Shown: positions 27,616-37,628, counted from the first letter of the stretch. The stretch: 64,000 bases of DNA from Desulfuromonas sp. KJ2020 (GCF_024197615.1 NZ_JAKUKE010000003.1:789717-853716); one strand, 5' to 3'. The notes: a model not told the origin generated them from the letters alone. Numbers and translations are program-made.

Positions 27616-28029
27616 ATGAAAGCGGTCATTAACGGAAAAAAGATCAGTTATTGTGTTGAAGGGCAGGGCAAGGCCGTTGTTTTGCTGGGAGGGGAAGCGC
27701 AGCCCATTGCGAAGGAAGGCTTTTTGGCCCAATCGGGCTATCGTGTCATTGTTCCCGATTTATCGGCGTCGGACGAAACGAAAGGTTCCAGTCTCGCCGG
27801 CAAGGTGGTCGCCTTGATGAACTACCTGGGTACCGGACGTGCTGTTGTCGCCGCCAATCGCCTTAATGCCGACTTGGTCAAGGCCCTGGAAGAGCGGTAT
27901 CCTCAGCGGCTGGCCGATGTCGTCTTTCTGGATGGCAGCCCCGAAGAAAACACCTCGAAGCTGATCGAAAGATTGCACCTGTTGCGGCAAACGAGACAGC
28001 CCACATCTCGGCTGAGCAGGGTCGCCTAG
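27616..28029 (+). CDS. truncated alpha/beta-hydrolase-like protein lacking the catalytic Ser
   Basis: 137 residues from the ATG at 27616 behind AAAGGA. It aligns by eye with the first half of alpha/beta hydrolases: GQGKAVVLLGG (usual LLHG), GYRVIVPDLSASDET (usual DLRGxGxS), LMNYLGTGRAVVAANRLNA (usual VGHSMGG) and YPQRLADVVFLDG. The nucleophile Ser is replaced by Arg82, and the protein ends before the acid and His of the triad. The frame is intact, so it may be a pseudoenzyme or a decayed gene. It converges on plsC with only 16 bases between. Confidence 0.65.
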   Translation: MKAVINGKKISYCVEGQGKAVVLLGGEAQPIAKEGFLAQSGYRVIVPDLSASDETKGSSLAGKVVALMNYLGTGRAVVAANRLNADLVKALEERYPQRLADVVFLDGSPEENTSKLIERLHLLRQTRQPTSRLSRVA

Positions 28030-28045
28030 AAGAGGAGGTTCTGTC

Positions 28046-28690
28046 TTAATCCAAGGTAGCGGGCTCTGGCAGAAGTTCAGCTATGCGGTTCATGACCCGC
28101 TCGACAATGAGAACGTGCGTTTCTTTGTTGTTCTCGCAGGAAAATAGATCGGAAAAATCGATTGGGGCGCCGAATTCAGCCTGTGCCCGTTGGCCAAATC
28201 CTGGAAACTTCCAGTGATTGAGTCCTGACAGCGCTACCGGAATGACAACAGGGCGGCTGTCGTAGATCAGTTTGCCGACGCCACGGTTGCCCTTGCCGAG
28301 GGTACCGTCTTTGTGGCGTGTTCCTTCGGGGAAGAGCATGACTTTTTCGGTTTGCAACAGCTGAGAGATGTTTTCCCCGGCCCGCACGTCTCTTCCCCGC
28401 CGAACCGGAAAAGCGCCCCAGGAGCGGAACAGCCAGCCCAGGAACGGATTGGTAAAGAGTTCCTCTTTCGCCGGAGCCCAGATCATCTGCAACGGAAAAC
28501 GTCGAATGACAGCCCAGGGCAGGAAGACCGTCTCATACCCTGATATATGGTTGGAGGCCAGCAGAACGCCCCCGGAGGAGGGGATATTTTGCCACCCTTT
28601 GGTTGTAAAGCGATTCAGGCAGGATGCGTAGAATCCAACCACGTAAACACCGAGCAGAACCCACAATCTTCTGATAATGGAAACGTTCAA
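28046..28690 (-). CDS. plsC: 1-acyl-glycerol-3-phosphate acyltransferase family protein (PlsC)
   Basis: 214 residues from a TTG start preceded by GGGAGGA with 5-base spacing; in-frame starts further upstream lack such a site. A hydrophobic segment (10-25) anchors it in the membrane. Acyltransferase motifs are NHISGYE (N47, H48; E53 replaces the usual Asp of HX4D), FPVRRGR and FPEGTR (120-125). It acylates lysophosphatidate in phospholipid synthesis, or a related acceptor. The HX4E variation leaves substrate uncertain. Confidence 0.82.
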   Translation of the reverse strand: MNVSIIRRLWVLLGVYVVGFYASCLNRFTTKGWQNIPSSGGVLLASNHISGYETVFLPWAVIRRFPLQMIWAPAKEELFTNPFLGWLFRSWGAFPVRRGRDVRAGENISQLLQTEKVMLFPEGTRHKDGTLGKGNRGVGKLIYDSRPVVIPVALSGLNHWKFPGFGQRAQAEFGAPIDFSDLFSCENNKETHVLIVERVMNRIAELLPEPATLD

Positions 28691-28843
28691 GCCATCCTCC
28701 CAGGTTAAATTAAGAACCGCCTTCTTATAGCCTATTTGCCTGCACCTGACAATCCTTGATACAACACGGACGGATTTCTCCTTTAGTTTCCTTGCCGATC
28801 GGTGTATTTTCACAATCATTGACTGCTTGGAAGGGCCTGTACC

Positions 28844-29239
28844 GTGAATCATCTCCCGGTTTTTTTTCGCATTTTTTTCTTTCTAGCTTCTGCAACCAGC
28901 ATCCTGTGGCTCTCTCTCGATCCTGCTCCCCCGGTGCCGGCCTGGGAGGTTTTGTCGTGGGACAAACTTCAGCATGCCCTGGCCTATGCTGTACTGGCGC
29001 TGAGCACCGGCGGCGTGCTCCAGATGTTCAGGCGTTCTCCCCGGGTGACCTGGGCCGGCGCCTTCGCCGTATCCCTTGGTTTTGGTGTTGGCATGGAAAT
29101 CCTGCAGAAACTGCTAACCAGCAATCGTCAATTCGAGACCTTGGATATTCTGGCGGACGGTATCGGTGCTCTGCTGGCCGCTGCTTTCGCCTTCTGGTGG
29201 CAGCGATCCCGTGTGCCCCAATCGGGAGTTAACCGTTGA
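28844..29239 (+). CDS. VanZ-like family membrane protein
   Basis: 131 residues from a GTG start. Four hydrophobic segments occur (about 7-25, 45-60, 70-90, 106-120), with the family pattern WDKLQHALAYAVLALS and EILQKLLTSNRQFETLDILADGIGALLAA. VanZ-like proteins are small membrane proteins of mostly unknown function. It overlaps the following nuclease gene by 4 bases. Confidence 0.82.
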   Translation: MNHLPVFFRIFFFLASATSILWLSLDPAPPVPAWEVLSWDKLQHALAYAVLALSTGGVLQMFRRSPRVTWAGAFAVSLGFGVGMEILQKLLTSNRQFETLDILADGIGALLAAAFAFWWQRSRVPQSGVNR

Positions 29240-31917
29240 AAACCACCTGCCTGACACGGGATACAATTCTTGAGGCGGCGCAAGAAGGAGCTCTTCTTCT
29301 TACCGTGAACAAGCGTCTGGCGCGACAGTTGCGCCAGGCCTTCGATCAACGGATGAATCAAGAGGGCCATTTGGCCTGGAGGACGCCTCAAATTCTCAGC
29401 CTGAATGTCTGGCTTAGGCAAATTTTGGCTTCACTGGGTGATGACTCCCAGCTTTTAGGGCGCTTTGCCGCTCTGCACCTCTGGGAAAATGTCATTGAAG
29501 AGGATGCGACTGAAACCGGGAACGATCTTCTCCACCTTTCCAAAACGGCCCTTCAGGCCGCCGAAGCCCATCAACTTCTGCAGGATTATGGCCTCGAAAT
29601 CGAAACGTCCCACCTCACGGCCGATCAGGAAGCCTTCTGTCGCTGGCGACAAGCCTACCAGCAGAGGTGTCGCGACGGGCACTGGGTCGATGAGGCCGGG
29701 TTGCTTGGCCTCGCTCTCAGGGAGGTTGTCCAAAAGCGGGTTTCCGTGGCAGCCAGCACTCTGTTTATCGGATTTGATGATATCTCGCCTCAACTTGCCG
29801 TCCTCGCCGGGGAACTTGCTGCCCGATATGGCTGTGATGCCCGTTTTGTCACTGTAGAAGGAACCCCCGGGTGTTCAGCGCTGCTGGCCTGTCAAGATAG
29901 GGCTACCGAGGTTAGGGCCGCAGCCCTATGGGCCCGAGACCTGTTGGCGTCGGGCGAAACGAACATCGGGGTCGTGGTGCCTGACCTGCCTCGCTATCAG
30001 TCCCTGATCAAAAGGATTTTTCCAGCGGAGATCGATCCCCGGGCCCGACTGAATCCTGCTCTTGAAGAGGAAAGCTTCACCCTCTCCCTCGGTGAACGCG
30101 CCAGTGATATGGGGCTTGTTTTTGCGGCCCTGAAGGTCTTGGAACCGGGTCTGAGGCTTTCGATGGATGAGGCCAGCTTTTTGCTGCGTACGCCTTATCT
30201 TAAGGGGAGTCAGCAGGAAGTCACCACTCGCAGTCGTTGTGAACTGGGCCTGCGGTTTCTTCGTAAGAAGACCTTTTCCCTGTCGCGCCTTGAGGACGTC
30301 AGTCGCAAACAACCCTTTCCCTGTCCGCAGATGGGGGATATCTGGAAAAGCCTCCGTGAGTTCAGAAGCGGCCAGCGCCGCCAGTTGCCAGGCGCCTGGG
30401 CTTCTACTTTTTCCCGTCTCCTTGTCGATTTGGGGTGGCCCGGGGAGAGGGCGTTGAACAGTCAGGATTATCAACTTTACAAGGCTTGGCAGGAAAAAAT
30501 TCTACCCCAATTGGCCAGTCTCGATGGCATCAGTCCTCCCGTTAGCCACGGGACGGCTCTCAGTCTGCTGCGGAGAATCGCCTCTGAAACCGTTTTTCAG
30601 CCTGAGGGCCCGCAGAGCCCTCTGCAGATCATGGGGCTGCTGGAATCCGCTGGTCTTCAATTCAACCATCTCTGGATTATGGGCCTGGATGAAGACACCC
30701 TGCCTGCCCGGGCGCGGCCTAATCCTTTTCTGCCTGCCTCCTGGCAAGCCACTCACCAAATGCCTCATTCCAGTGGCGAACGTGAATTGGAATACGCGAA
30801 TCGTGTCTGCTTCCGTCTGTTTAGATCGGCCCCAAACATCAGGCTGAGCTACCCGCAGTGGGAAGGGGACTGTCTTTTGCGTCCCAGCCCCCTCGTGACT
30901 GCCGTTCCTGACGGTGAAAATCCCTTCGGTCAAAGCCACGATCCCATTCGCCTCCTCAATACCTCCTGTGCTGAGCTGGAATCTCTGGTCGATCAGACTG
31001 GGCCTCCTGTGGCGGCAAAAGAAACGGTGGGCGGCGGCACCAACGTGTTAAGGGATCAGGCGCTTTGTCCCTTCAGAGGCTTTGCCGGACATCGTCTTCG
31101 GGTCAAAGTACCTCAGGCCAGTGTCCTTGGTATCGATTCCGGCACAAGGGGGAATTTGCTGCACGCGGTTCTGGAAAGGTTTTGGTCGATTACCGGTAAC
31201 TCTGCCGGTCTCGCTGCTTTAAGCGATGAGGAGTTGCTCTTGCGGGTTGTGGCCTGCATCCAGGACGTGGCGCCCCAGTTTTTCATGACAAACGATCCGG
31301 ATATGCCCCATTTTGTGCAGGATCTGGAAAAAAAGCGCCTCATGGACCTGGTTTCGTTCTGGCTGCAGCAGGTCGAAAAAAGGCGGTCTTCTTTCGTCGT
31401 GCAGGCGGTGGAGTCACGGCAGCTTGTTGCGGTCGGACCGCTTTCCTTGGAGGTTCGCACCGACCGCATCGATCGCCTGCCCGATGACAGCCTGGTGATC
31501 ATTGACTACAAGACCGGCCAGCCCGACCTGAAAGGCCTCCTGGACCGCCCGCTGCTTGAGCCTCAACTCGCCCTCTATGGCTTGAATTCCGTCACAGGCT
31601 CAGACTCTCTCGCCGGGGTGGCCTTTGCCGTCATTCGCAGCGACGAATGCGGTTTTAAGGGCATCACCAAAGAAGAAGATGTCCTGCCGCGAGTGGACTC
31701 CGTTGATCAATCAAAGATATTGATGCGTCAGGGGATAGAGCAGTGGAGTCAGTTGACGCATCGCTGGCTGGAGGACCTCGAAGACATTGCACGAGCCTTT
31801 GCCAGCGGCGAGGCCGCCGTGAGACCCGTGGATGAATGCAGGGCCTGCCGCTATTGCGACCTCCATCCGTTATGTCGCGTTTTTGAACAGGATCAGGCCG
31901 GGGAGGAGAGCGATTGA
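29236..31917 (+). CDS. AddB-like PD-(D/E)XK nuclease with Fe-S cluster
   Basis: 893 residues from TTG (GGGAG 7 bases upstream). The N-terminal helicase-like part lacks a Walker A motif (LLLTVNKRLARQL at that place). The C-terminal nuclease has TDRIDRLPDDSLVIIDYKTG (D757, K759). Cys611 together with C871-x2-C874-x5-C880 reproduces the AddB iron-sulfur pattern. Together with the next gene it should form an AddAB-type helicase-nuclease that processes double-strand DNA ends. It overlaps both neighbours by 4 bases. Confidence 0.85.
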   Translation: MKTTCLTRDTILEAAQEGALLLTVNKRLARQLRQAFDQRMNQEGHLAWRTPQILSLNVWLRQILASLGDDSQLLGRFAALHLWENVIEEDATETGNDLLHLSKTALQAAEAHQLLQDYGLEIETSHLTADQEAFCRWRQAYQQRCRDGHWVDEAGLLGLALREVVQKRVSVAASTLFIGFDDISPQLAVLAGELAARYGCDARFVTVEGTPGCSALLACQDRATEVRAAALWARDLLASGETNIGVVVPDLPRYQSLIKRIFPAEIDPRARLNPALEEESFTLSLGERASDMGLVFAALKVLEPGLRLSMDEASFLLRTPYLKGSQQEVTTRSRCELGLRFLRKKTFSLSRLEDVSRKQPFPCPQMGDIWKSLREFRSGQRRQLPGAWASTFSRLLVDLGWPGERALNSQDYQLYKAWQEKILPQLASLDGISPPVSHGTALSLLRRIASETVFQPEGPQSPLQIMGLLESAGLQFNHLWIMGLDEDTLPARARPNPFLPASWQATHQMPHSSGERELEYANRVCFRLFRSAPNIRLSYPQWEGDCLLRPSPLVTAVPDGENPFGQSHDPIRLLNTSCAELESLVDQTGPPVAAKETVGGGTNVLRDQALCPFRGFAGHRLRVKVPQASVLGIDSGTRGNLLHAVLERFWSITGNSAGLAALSDEELLLRVVACIQDVAPQFFMTNDPDMPHFVQDLEKKRLMDLVSFWLQQVEKRRSSFVVQAVESRQLVAVGPLSLEVRTDRIDRLPDDSLVIIDYKTGQPDLKGLLDRPLLEPQLALYGLNSVTGSDSLAGVAFAVIRSDECGFKGITKEEDVLPRVDSVDQSKILMRQGIEQWSQLTHRWLEDLEDIARAFASGEAAVRPVDECRACRYCDLHPLCRVFEQDQAGEESD

Positions 31918-34900
31918 ACCAGACCGAAACCATGGCTCTTGCCGATGCCCGCCAAAGGGAGCAGGGCGTTGATCCTCAGCGTTCCTTCATTGTCCAGGCA
32001 CCGGCCGGGTCCGGCAAGACCGAACTCCTTATTCAGCGTTTTCTGGCTTTGCTGGGGACGGTAGGCCGTCCTGATGACATCCTGGCGATCACCTTTACGC
32101 GAAAAGCGGCCGGGGAGATGAGGCACCGCCTGTTGGAATCTCTCAGCAATGCGCAAGGCCCCAAGCCGGAGCAGCCCCATGCCGCGCGAACCTGGGAACT
32201 CGCCCGCCAGGCCCTTGATCGTGACCGCGCCCTGGGGTGGAATATCCTGGGGAACCCTTCGCTTTTGACCATCCAGACTATTGACAGTTTCAATGCCTCC
32301 CTCGTTCGCCGCATGCCCTGGCTGTCGCGCCTGGGAGGCATGCCGGATGTGGCCGATGACCCGTCACCCTTATACCGACAAGCCTGCGAAAACGTGCTGG
32401 CTCGACTTCAGGGGGACCGAGAAGGGCATGGGGCCGTCAAGGTTCTGCTGGCTCATCTCGACAATCGCCTGGATAAGCTGCTGGAGCTGCTGACCAGCAT
32501 GCTGCCCCGTCGCGACCAGTGGCTCCGCCATGTGGTGCAAGGGAATCCCCAAAGTGAGCGGGCTGAGCTGGAGGAAGCCCTGGCCCGACTGATTGCCAAG
32601 CAGCTTTCTCTTCTCGCTGAAAACATACCTGGAACCCTGCGGCCTGATTTGCTTACGACGGCCCGCTTTGCCGCTGGAAATCTGCCCGAGGGCGATTCCC
32701 GACCTCTCGGTGCCCTGCGCTCCGTCACTCGTTTTCCCGGGGAGAATCCGAATGATCTGCTCCTCTGGCAGGGGCTGGCCGATTTGCTGTTGACCGCCAA
32801 GGGAAGCTTTCGCCAGGCACTCAATGCTACGATCGGTTTGCCGCCGGGTCCCGGCCTCAATCGGGACATGAAGGAAACCTTGAAGGAGGTCATCCGGCAA
32901 CTCGAGGCTATTCCCGGTCTGGCGGAGCAACTGAAACAGGTTGCCATGCTGCCGCCACCCTTCTACACCGACGAGCAGTGGGAGGTGCTGTCATCGCTCA
33001 TCGACGTTTTGCTGCTGGCTGCCGCTGAACTCTGGCTGGTCTTTGGTCAAAAGAGTCAGGCCGATTACGGCGAGATTGCCCTGAAGGCTCTGGCCGCCCT
33101 GCAGGCCGACGGGCAGCCTTCTGACCTTCTTTTGAGATTGGACAACAGAATTCAACATATTCTGGTCGATGAATTTCAGGACACCTCCTTTCAGCAGTAT
33201 TTCCTGCTGGAAGCCCTGACGTCGGGCTGGACCCCTGGTGACGGGCGAACGCTCTTTGTCGTGGGGGATCCCATGCAGTCCATTTATCGGTTTCGCGAAG
33301 CCGAAGTAGGGCTTTTCCTGCAGGTCCGCAAGCAGGGCCTGGCCGCCTTACGGCTGGAGGCGCTCAATCTGAGCGCTAACTTCCGGTCTCAGGAAAAGAT
33401 CGTGCGCTGGATCAATACCAGTTTTTCCGCACTTTTCCCCCGGCAGGAGGACGAATCCAGAGGCGCCGTTACTTACAGCCCGGCCGAGGCCGTTCATCCT
33501 GCCTTGCCAGGGGAAGCCGTGACCTTTCACCCTCTGGTCGACAAGAACGCGGCCGCGGAAGCCGACGTTGTGGTGAAGATCGTGAAAGAAACCCAGCAGC
33601 AGCATCCAGCAGAAGACCTGGCGATCCTCGTACGTTCGCGCCCCCATTTGACCCAAATTCTGCAGGCGCTGCGGCGGGCCGGAATCAGCTATCAGGCGCA
33701 CGAAATCGATTCCCTCAAGCAAAGGCCTGTGGCTCAGGATATCCTGTCCCTGACTATGGCCTTGCTTCATCCGGCTGACCGGTTGGCGTGGCTGGCCGTC
33801 CTGCGCGCCCCCTGGTGCGGTCTGACGCTGGCCGATCTTCATGTGCTGAGTCATGGCGGAGTGGACCGGACTGTCCTTGAACAGATTCAGGAACCTAAAA
33901 CCTTAAGTCTTCTGTCCTCTGACGGCCGCAAACGTCTGGGCCGCGTCGTCCCGATTCTCACCAACGGGATTCGGTATAAAGGCCGAATCGGCGTGCGCCA
34001 GCTGGTGGAGAGCAGCTGGACCTCTCTCGGCGGGCCAGCCTGTGTCGAGGCCGCCGATCTAGCTGATGCCGACACGGTCTTCTGCCTGCTTGAGCAGCAC
34101 GACGCCGGTGGCGATATTGAATCGTTCGAGGCGCTGAAAGAAAGCTTGTCCAAGCTCTTCGCTACGGCGGATGCCGCTAGCAATGCACGCCTACAGGTCA
34201 TGACCATCCACAAGGCCAAGGGGCTGGAATTCGATACGGTGATTCTTCCGGGCCTGGGCCATCCCCCCCGCCGCAGCGACAAGCCTCTCATGCGCTGGCT
34301 GGAATCACCCCAATGGGGGCTGTTGATGGCTCCCATCGAGTCTCAGGGCGCCAAAGACAACAACCCTCTGTTTGACCTGTTGGGCCATATAGAGCAGGAC
34401 AAGGAAGACCTCGAGGTGACCCGCCTTCTTTACGTCGCGGCCACGCGGGCTCGCCATCATCTCCACCTGCTCGGGCACGCCCGGTGCAACCGGGACAATG
34501 GCTTTGTCCCTGCCAGCGGCTCCCTTTTACAGAAACTGTGGCCGGTGGTGGAGGAAGCTTTTTCAAGTCTGCCACAGGATTCCGAACCCACTGCCAAAGA
34601 ATCGGAGGCCCTGGTTCAAAACCGAACCCTTCGCCGCTTGCCGGTCGATTGGACCCTGCCGGTCTTTCCAGCCTCCCACTTTGTTGCCTCTCCTGCTGTG
34701 CTGACCCCGTCAGGCGGCAAGGACGAGGCCAGCCTTTTTTCCGGTTGGGAGTCTGAAACCGCCCGTCACGTGGGGACCGTCACCCACACCTACCTTGAAG
34801 CTTTAGCCCGGGAAGGCATTTCCCAATGGGAAGGTGAACGCCTGGAAAAACGCCGGGGGAGCATTATCAAAGAACTGAATGCCTTGGGTGTTCCCCTGGA

Positions 34901-35279
34901 AGAAGCGGGGCAGGGTGCAGAGAAGGTGCTGCGAGCTTTGCGAACTGTTCTGACGAGCGACAGGGCTCGGTGGATTCTTGCTAACCATGGGCAGTCCGAA
35001 ACGGAAGTGCCTCTCTCCGGGGTCATCGATGGCCGGCAGGTTCATGCCATCATCGACAGGACTTTTGTCGACGGGCAGGGAGTGCGCTGGATCATCGACT
35101 ACAAGATCACCGAGGATATGGGCATGAGCCATGAACCGTTCATGCAGAGAGAAGCCCAGAAGTATGCCCCCCAACTCGCTGCCTATGTCCGTCTTTATGC
35201 CAGCCTTGAACCTTCTCGCCCTGTACGCTCCGCCCTGTATTTTCCCCTGTTTGATGGCTGGTGGGAACTGACAGGATAG
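31914..35279 (+). CDS. addA: AddA-like UvrD-family helicase/nuclease
   Basis: 1121 residues from TTG, 4-base overlap with the AddB-like gene. Walker A is APAGSGKTELL (G32-T36), motif II is ILVDEFQDTS, motif III VVGDPMQSIYRFREA, motif V MTIHKAKGLEFD and motif VI RLLYVAATRAR. The C-terminal RecB-type nuclease has WIIDYKITED (D1062, K1064). It is the motor subunit of an AddAB/RecBCD-like recombinational repair enzyme. Confidence 0.9.
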   Translation: MNQTETMALADARQREQGVDPQRSFIVQAPAGSGKTELLIQRFLALLGTVGRPDDILAITFTRKAAGEMRHRLLESLSNAQGPKPEQPHAARTWELARQALDRDRALGWNILGNPSLLTIQTIDSFNASLVRRMPWLSRLGGMPDVADDPSPLYRQACENVLARLQGDREGHGAVKVLLAHLDNRLDKLLELLTSMLPRRDQWLRHVVQGNPQSERAELEEALARLIAKQLSLLAENIPGTLRPDLLTTARFAAGNLPEGDSRPLGALRSVTRFPGENPNDLLLWQGLADLLLTAKGSFRQALNATIGLPPGPGLNRDMKETLKEVIRQLEAIPGLAEQLKQVAMLPPPFYTDEQWEVLSSLIDVLLLAAAELWLVFGQKSQADYGEIALKALAALQADGQPSDLLLRLDNRIQHILVDEFQDTSFQQYFLLEALTSGWTPGDGRTLFVVGDPMQSIYRFREAEVGLFLQVRKQGLAALRLEALNLSANFRSQEKIVRWINTSFSALFPRQEDESRGAVTYSPAEAVHPALPGEAVTFHPLVDKNAAAEADVVVKIVKETQQQHPAEDLAILVRSRPHLTQILQALRRAGISYQAHEIDSLKQRPVAQDILSLTMALLHPADRLAWLAVLRAPWCGLTLADLHVLSHGGVDRTVLEQIQEPKTLSLLSSDGRKRLGRVVPILTNGIRYKGRIGVRQLVESSWTSLGGPACVEAADLADADTVFCLLEQHDAGGDIESFEALKESLSKLFATADAASNARLQVMTIHKAKGLEFDTVILPGLGHPPRRSDKPLMRWLESPQWGLLMAPIESQGAKDNNPLFDLLGHIEQDKEDLEVTRLLYVAATRARHHLHLLGHARCNRDNGFVPASGSLLQKLWPVVEEAFSSLPQDSEPTAKESEALVQNRTLRRLPVDWTLPVFPASHFVASPAVLTPSGGKDEASLFSGWESETARHVGTVTHTYLEALAREGISQWEGERLEKRRGSIIKELNALGVPLEEAGQGAEKVLRALRTVLTSDRARWILANHGQSETEVPLSGVIDGRQVHAIIDRTFVDGQGVRWIIDYKITEDMGMSHEPFMQREAQKYAPQLAAYVRLYASLEPSRPVRSALYFPLFDGWWELTG

Positions 35280-35385
35280 ACAGAAGGACTTTGTTTTCCC
35301 TTTTTGGGGCATCCTGTGGTAAGCTGTTCCAGTCCAATTCAACAATACACACTACATCATTTCAAGCAGATGGAGCTCATACTTC

Positions 35386-37551
35386 ATGTTCAACCTTAAA
35401 TATCTGAAGCGACTGACCTGGAAAACCGGTCTGGTCGTGCTGTTGTTTTTGCTTTTGACCAGTTTTTCTGGCGCTCTGAATGTTCCTCAGGTCACCGACT
35501 CTGAAGAGGCGGGCAGGGCAAAACTGCTCAGCTATATTTTGCGGCACCAGCTTATCATGGCCCATTTCAGCCACAAGCAGATGGACGACGAACTGTCCAG
35601 CGCGGCATACGATCTCTACCTGAAGCAGCTCGATTTTCAGAAGCGTTTTCTGCTGAAGAAGGATGTCGCGAAGTTGGAGGCTTTTCGAACTTCTATCGAT
35701 GACGAAATGAACCTCGGCAAGATCACCTTGCCTGCTGTGGCTTCATCTATCCTGCGAGAACGGGTGGAACAGGTTTCCAAAATGGTCGAGGGCATCCTGT
35801 CCCAGGACCTTGACTATGACAAACCGGAGAACCTTGAAACCGATCCGGAAAAGCTGGACTACTGCTCCACTCTGGACGAACTTCACCAGCGGTGGCGCAA
35901 AAACCTTAAATATCAAGTGATCGTTCGGTATCTCAATCTCCGTGAGGATCGAGAGAAGGCAACGGCGGACCAAAGTCAGGCTGAACTTTCTGAGGATGCC
36001 CTCTTTCAGGAGGCCCGCGAAAAAGTCCTTAAAAGTCAGAAAGACTTTCTGGAACGCATGCAGCAGGAAACCCTGCGGGATCATTTTGACCGCTATTTCA
36101 ACACGGTGGCCCGGGCGTTCGACCCCCATACCAATTATATGCCGCCTACCGAGAAGGAAGATTTCGATATCAGCATGCGCGGTTCGCTGGAGGGCATCGG
36201 GGCCCTGCTCAGGGAAGAAGACGGCTATATCAAGGTTGTCAGCATCATACCCGGCAGCGCCGCCGCCAAACAGGGCCAGTTGCAAGCGGAAGATGTCATT
36301 CTGAAAGTAGGGGAGGGTTCCGGTGAGCCCGTCGATGTGACCGACACGCGCATTCGGGATGCCGTGGCGCTGATTCGCGGCAAAAAGGGGTCTGAAGTGC
36401 GCCTCACCGTCAAAAAGAGCGACGGTTCGCAGATGATTATCCCCATTGTGCGCGATGTGGTCCAGATTGAGGAATCCTTCGTCAAGTCGGCAGTACTTTC
36501 CGGGCCGCAAAAGAGCCTCTCTTACGGCTACATCAAAATTCCTTCTTTTTACCGGGACTTTGCCGCCACGCAGAACGGCAAAAAAGGTCGCAACTCTACC
36601 GATGACGTGCTGGCCGAACTGGAAACCTTCAAAAAAGAGGGTATAGACGGGCTGATTCTCGATCTGCGCAATAACGGCGGCGGTTCGCTGATGGATGCCG
36701 TTTCCATTACCGGCCTCTTTATCGAAACCGGTCCTGTCGTCCTGATCAAGAGCAGTGACGGTCGCATGGAAACCCTCGAGGACCGCGATCCTTTTATCGG
36801 CTACAAAGGTCCCCTGATCGTGCTGGTCAATCGCTTCAGTGCGTCAGCTTCCGAAATCGTTGCCGGCGCTTTGCAGGATTACGGCCGCGCTATCGTTGTC
36901 GGCGGGGAGCATACTCATGGCAAAGGAACGGTGCAAGCCATGATCGACCTGAACCAGCGGGTTCCCTTCCTTAATATGGGTAAATACCTGCCCCTGGGCG
37001 CCTTAAAGGTCACCACCCAGAAGTTCTACCGCATCACGGGGGAATCCACCCAATATCGTGGTATCGTTCCCGACATTGTCCTGCCCGACAATCTCGAACA
37101 TCTGAAAACGGGGGAGCAATACCTGGATCACTCCCTTCCCTGGGATACGGTAGCGGAAACGGCTTTTCGCCCCTGGAGCGAGCCTCTAGGCGCCCTCAAT
37201 GACCTGCGCCTGGCCAGTGAAAAGCGCATCGGTCGGGACGAGGACTTTGCCAAGATCATCGAGCAGAATGAAGCCGCCTTGGCGCGACGGGACAAGACGC
37301 TGCAGGCAATTGACCTGAAATCCGTTCACAAAGAGTGGCAGGAGAGCAAAGCCCGCCTTGAAGCCGAGGGGGGAGCGCCCCACAGTTTGGCTGATAAAAA
37401 AGACGACCAAAAGGCGGAAGAGTTGAGTAAAGAGGAAAAACACCAGCAGTGGATTGATGACCTCAAGGAAGATCCCTACACCCGCGAGGCCATAGCAATT
37501 CTCGCGGACATACGCAAAGGAGGCCGTCAGGTACAGGCGTCCAGAAAATAA
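35386..37551 (+). CDS. prc: tail-specific carboxy-terminal protease
   Basis: 721 residues. An N-terminal signal/anchor (GLVVLLFLLLTSFSGALN) is followed by an N-domain, a PDZ domain (about 245-345) and the S41 protease core with the Ser/Lys dyad: S487 in FSASASE and K513 in THGKGTVQ. The Lys/Glu-rich C-terminal extension (about 600-700) matches long Prc proteases rather than short CtpA. It degrades or trims periplasmic proteins at C-termini. Single gene with its own terminator. Confidence 0.94.
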   Translation: MFNLKYLKRLTWKTGLVVLLFLLLTSFSGALNVPQVTDSEEAGRAKLLSYILRHQLIMAHFSHKQMDDELSSAAYDLYLKQLDFQKRFLLKKDVAKLEAFRTSIDDEMNLGKITLPAVASSILRERVEQVSKMVEGILSQDLDYDKPENLETDPEKLDYCSTLDELHQRWRKNLKYQVIVRYLNLREDREKATADQSQAELSEDALFQEAREKVLKSQKDFLERMQQETLRDHFDRYFNTVARAFDPHTNYMPPTEKEDFDISMRGSLEGIGALLREEDGYIKVVSIIPGSAAAKQGQLQAEDVILKVGEGSGEPVDVTDTRIRDAVALIRGKKGSEVRLTVKKSDGSQMIIPIVRDVVQIEESFVKSAVLSGPQKSLSYGYIKIPSFYRDFAATQNGKKGRNSTDDVLAELETFKKEGIDGLILDLRNNGGGSLMDAVSITGLFIETGPVVLIKSSDGRMETLEDRDPFIGYKGPLIVLVNRFSASASEIVAGALQDYGRAIVVGGEHTHGKGTVQAMIDLNQRVPFLNMGKYLPLGALKVTTQKFYRITGESTQYRGIVPDIVLPDNLEHLKTGEQYLDHSLPWDTVAETAFRPWSEPLGALNDLRLASEKRIGRDEDFAKIIEQNEAALARRDKTLQAIDLKSVHKEWQESKARLEAEGGAPHSLADKKDDQKAEELSKEEKHQQWIDDLKEDPYTREAIAILADIRKGGRQVQASRK

Positions 37552-37579
37552 AGTCCGGAGGGGCTTCTGATCGCATGAA

Positions 37580-37624
37580 AAAACAGCCTGGCAGTCCTTT
37601 TATTCGAGGATGCCAGGCTGTTTT
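37580..37624. terminator. bidirectional terminator between prc and bioA
   Basis: 14-bp stem AAAACAGCCTGGCA / TGCCAGGCTGTTTT plus three more pairs past a bulged G. A- and T-tracts on either side serve both converging genes. Confidence 0.9.
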
Positions 37625-37628
37625 CGTA

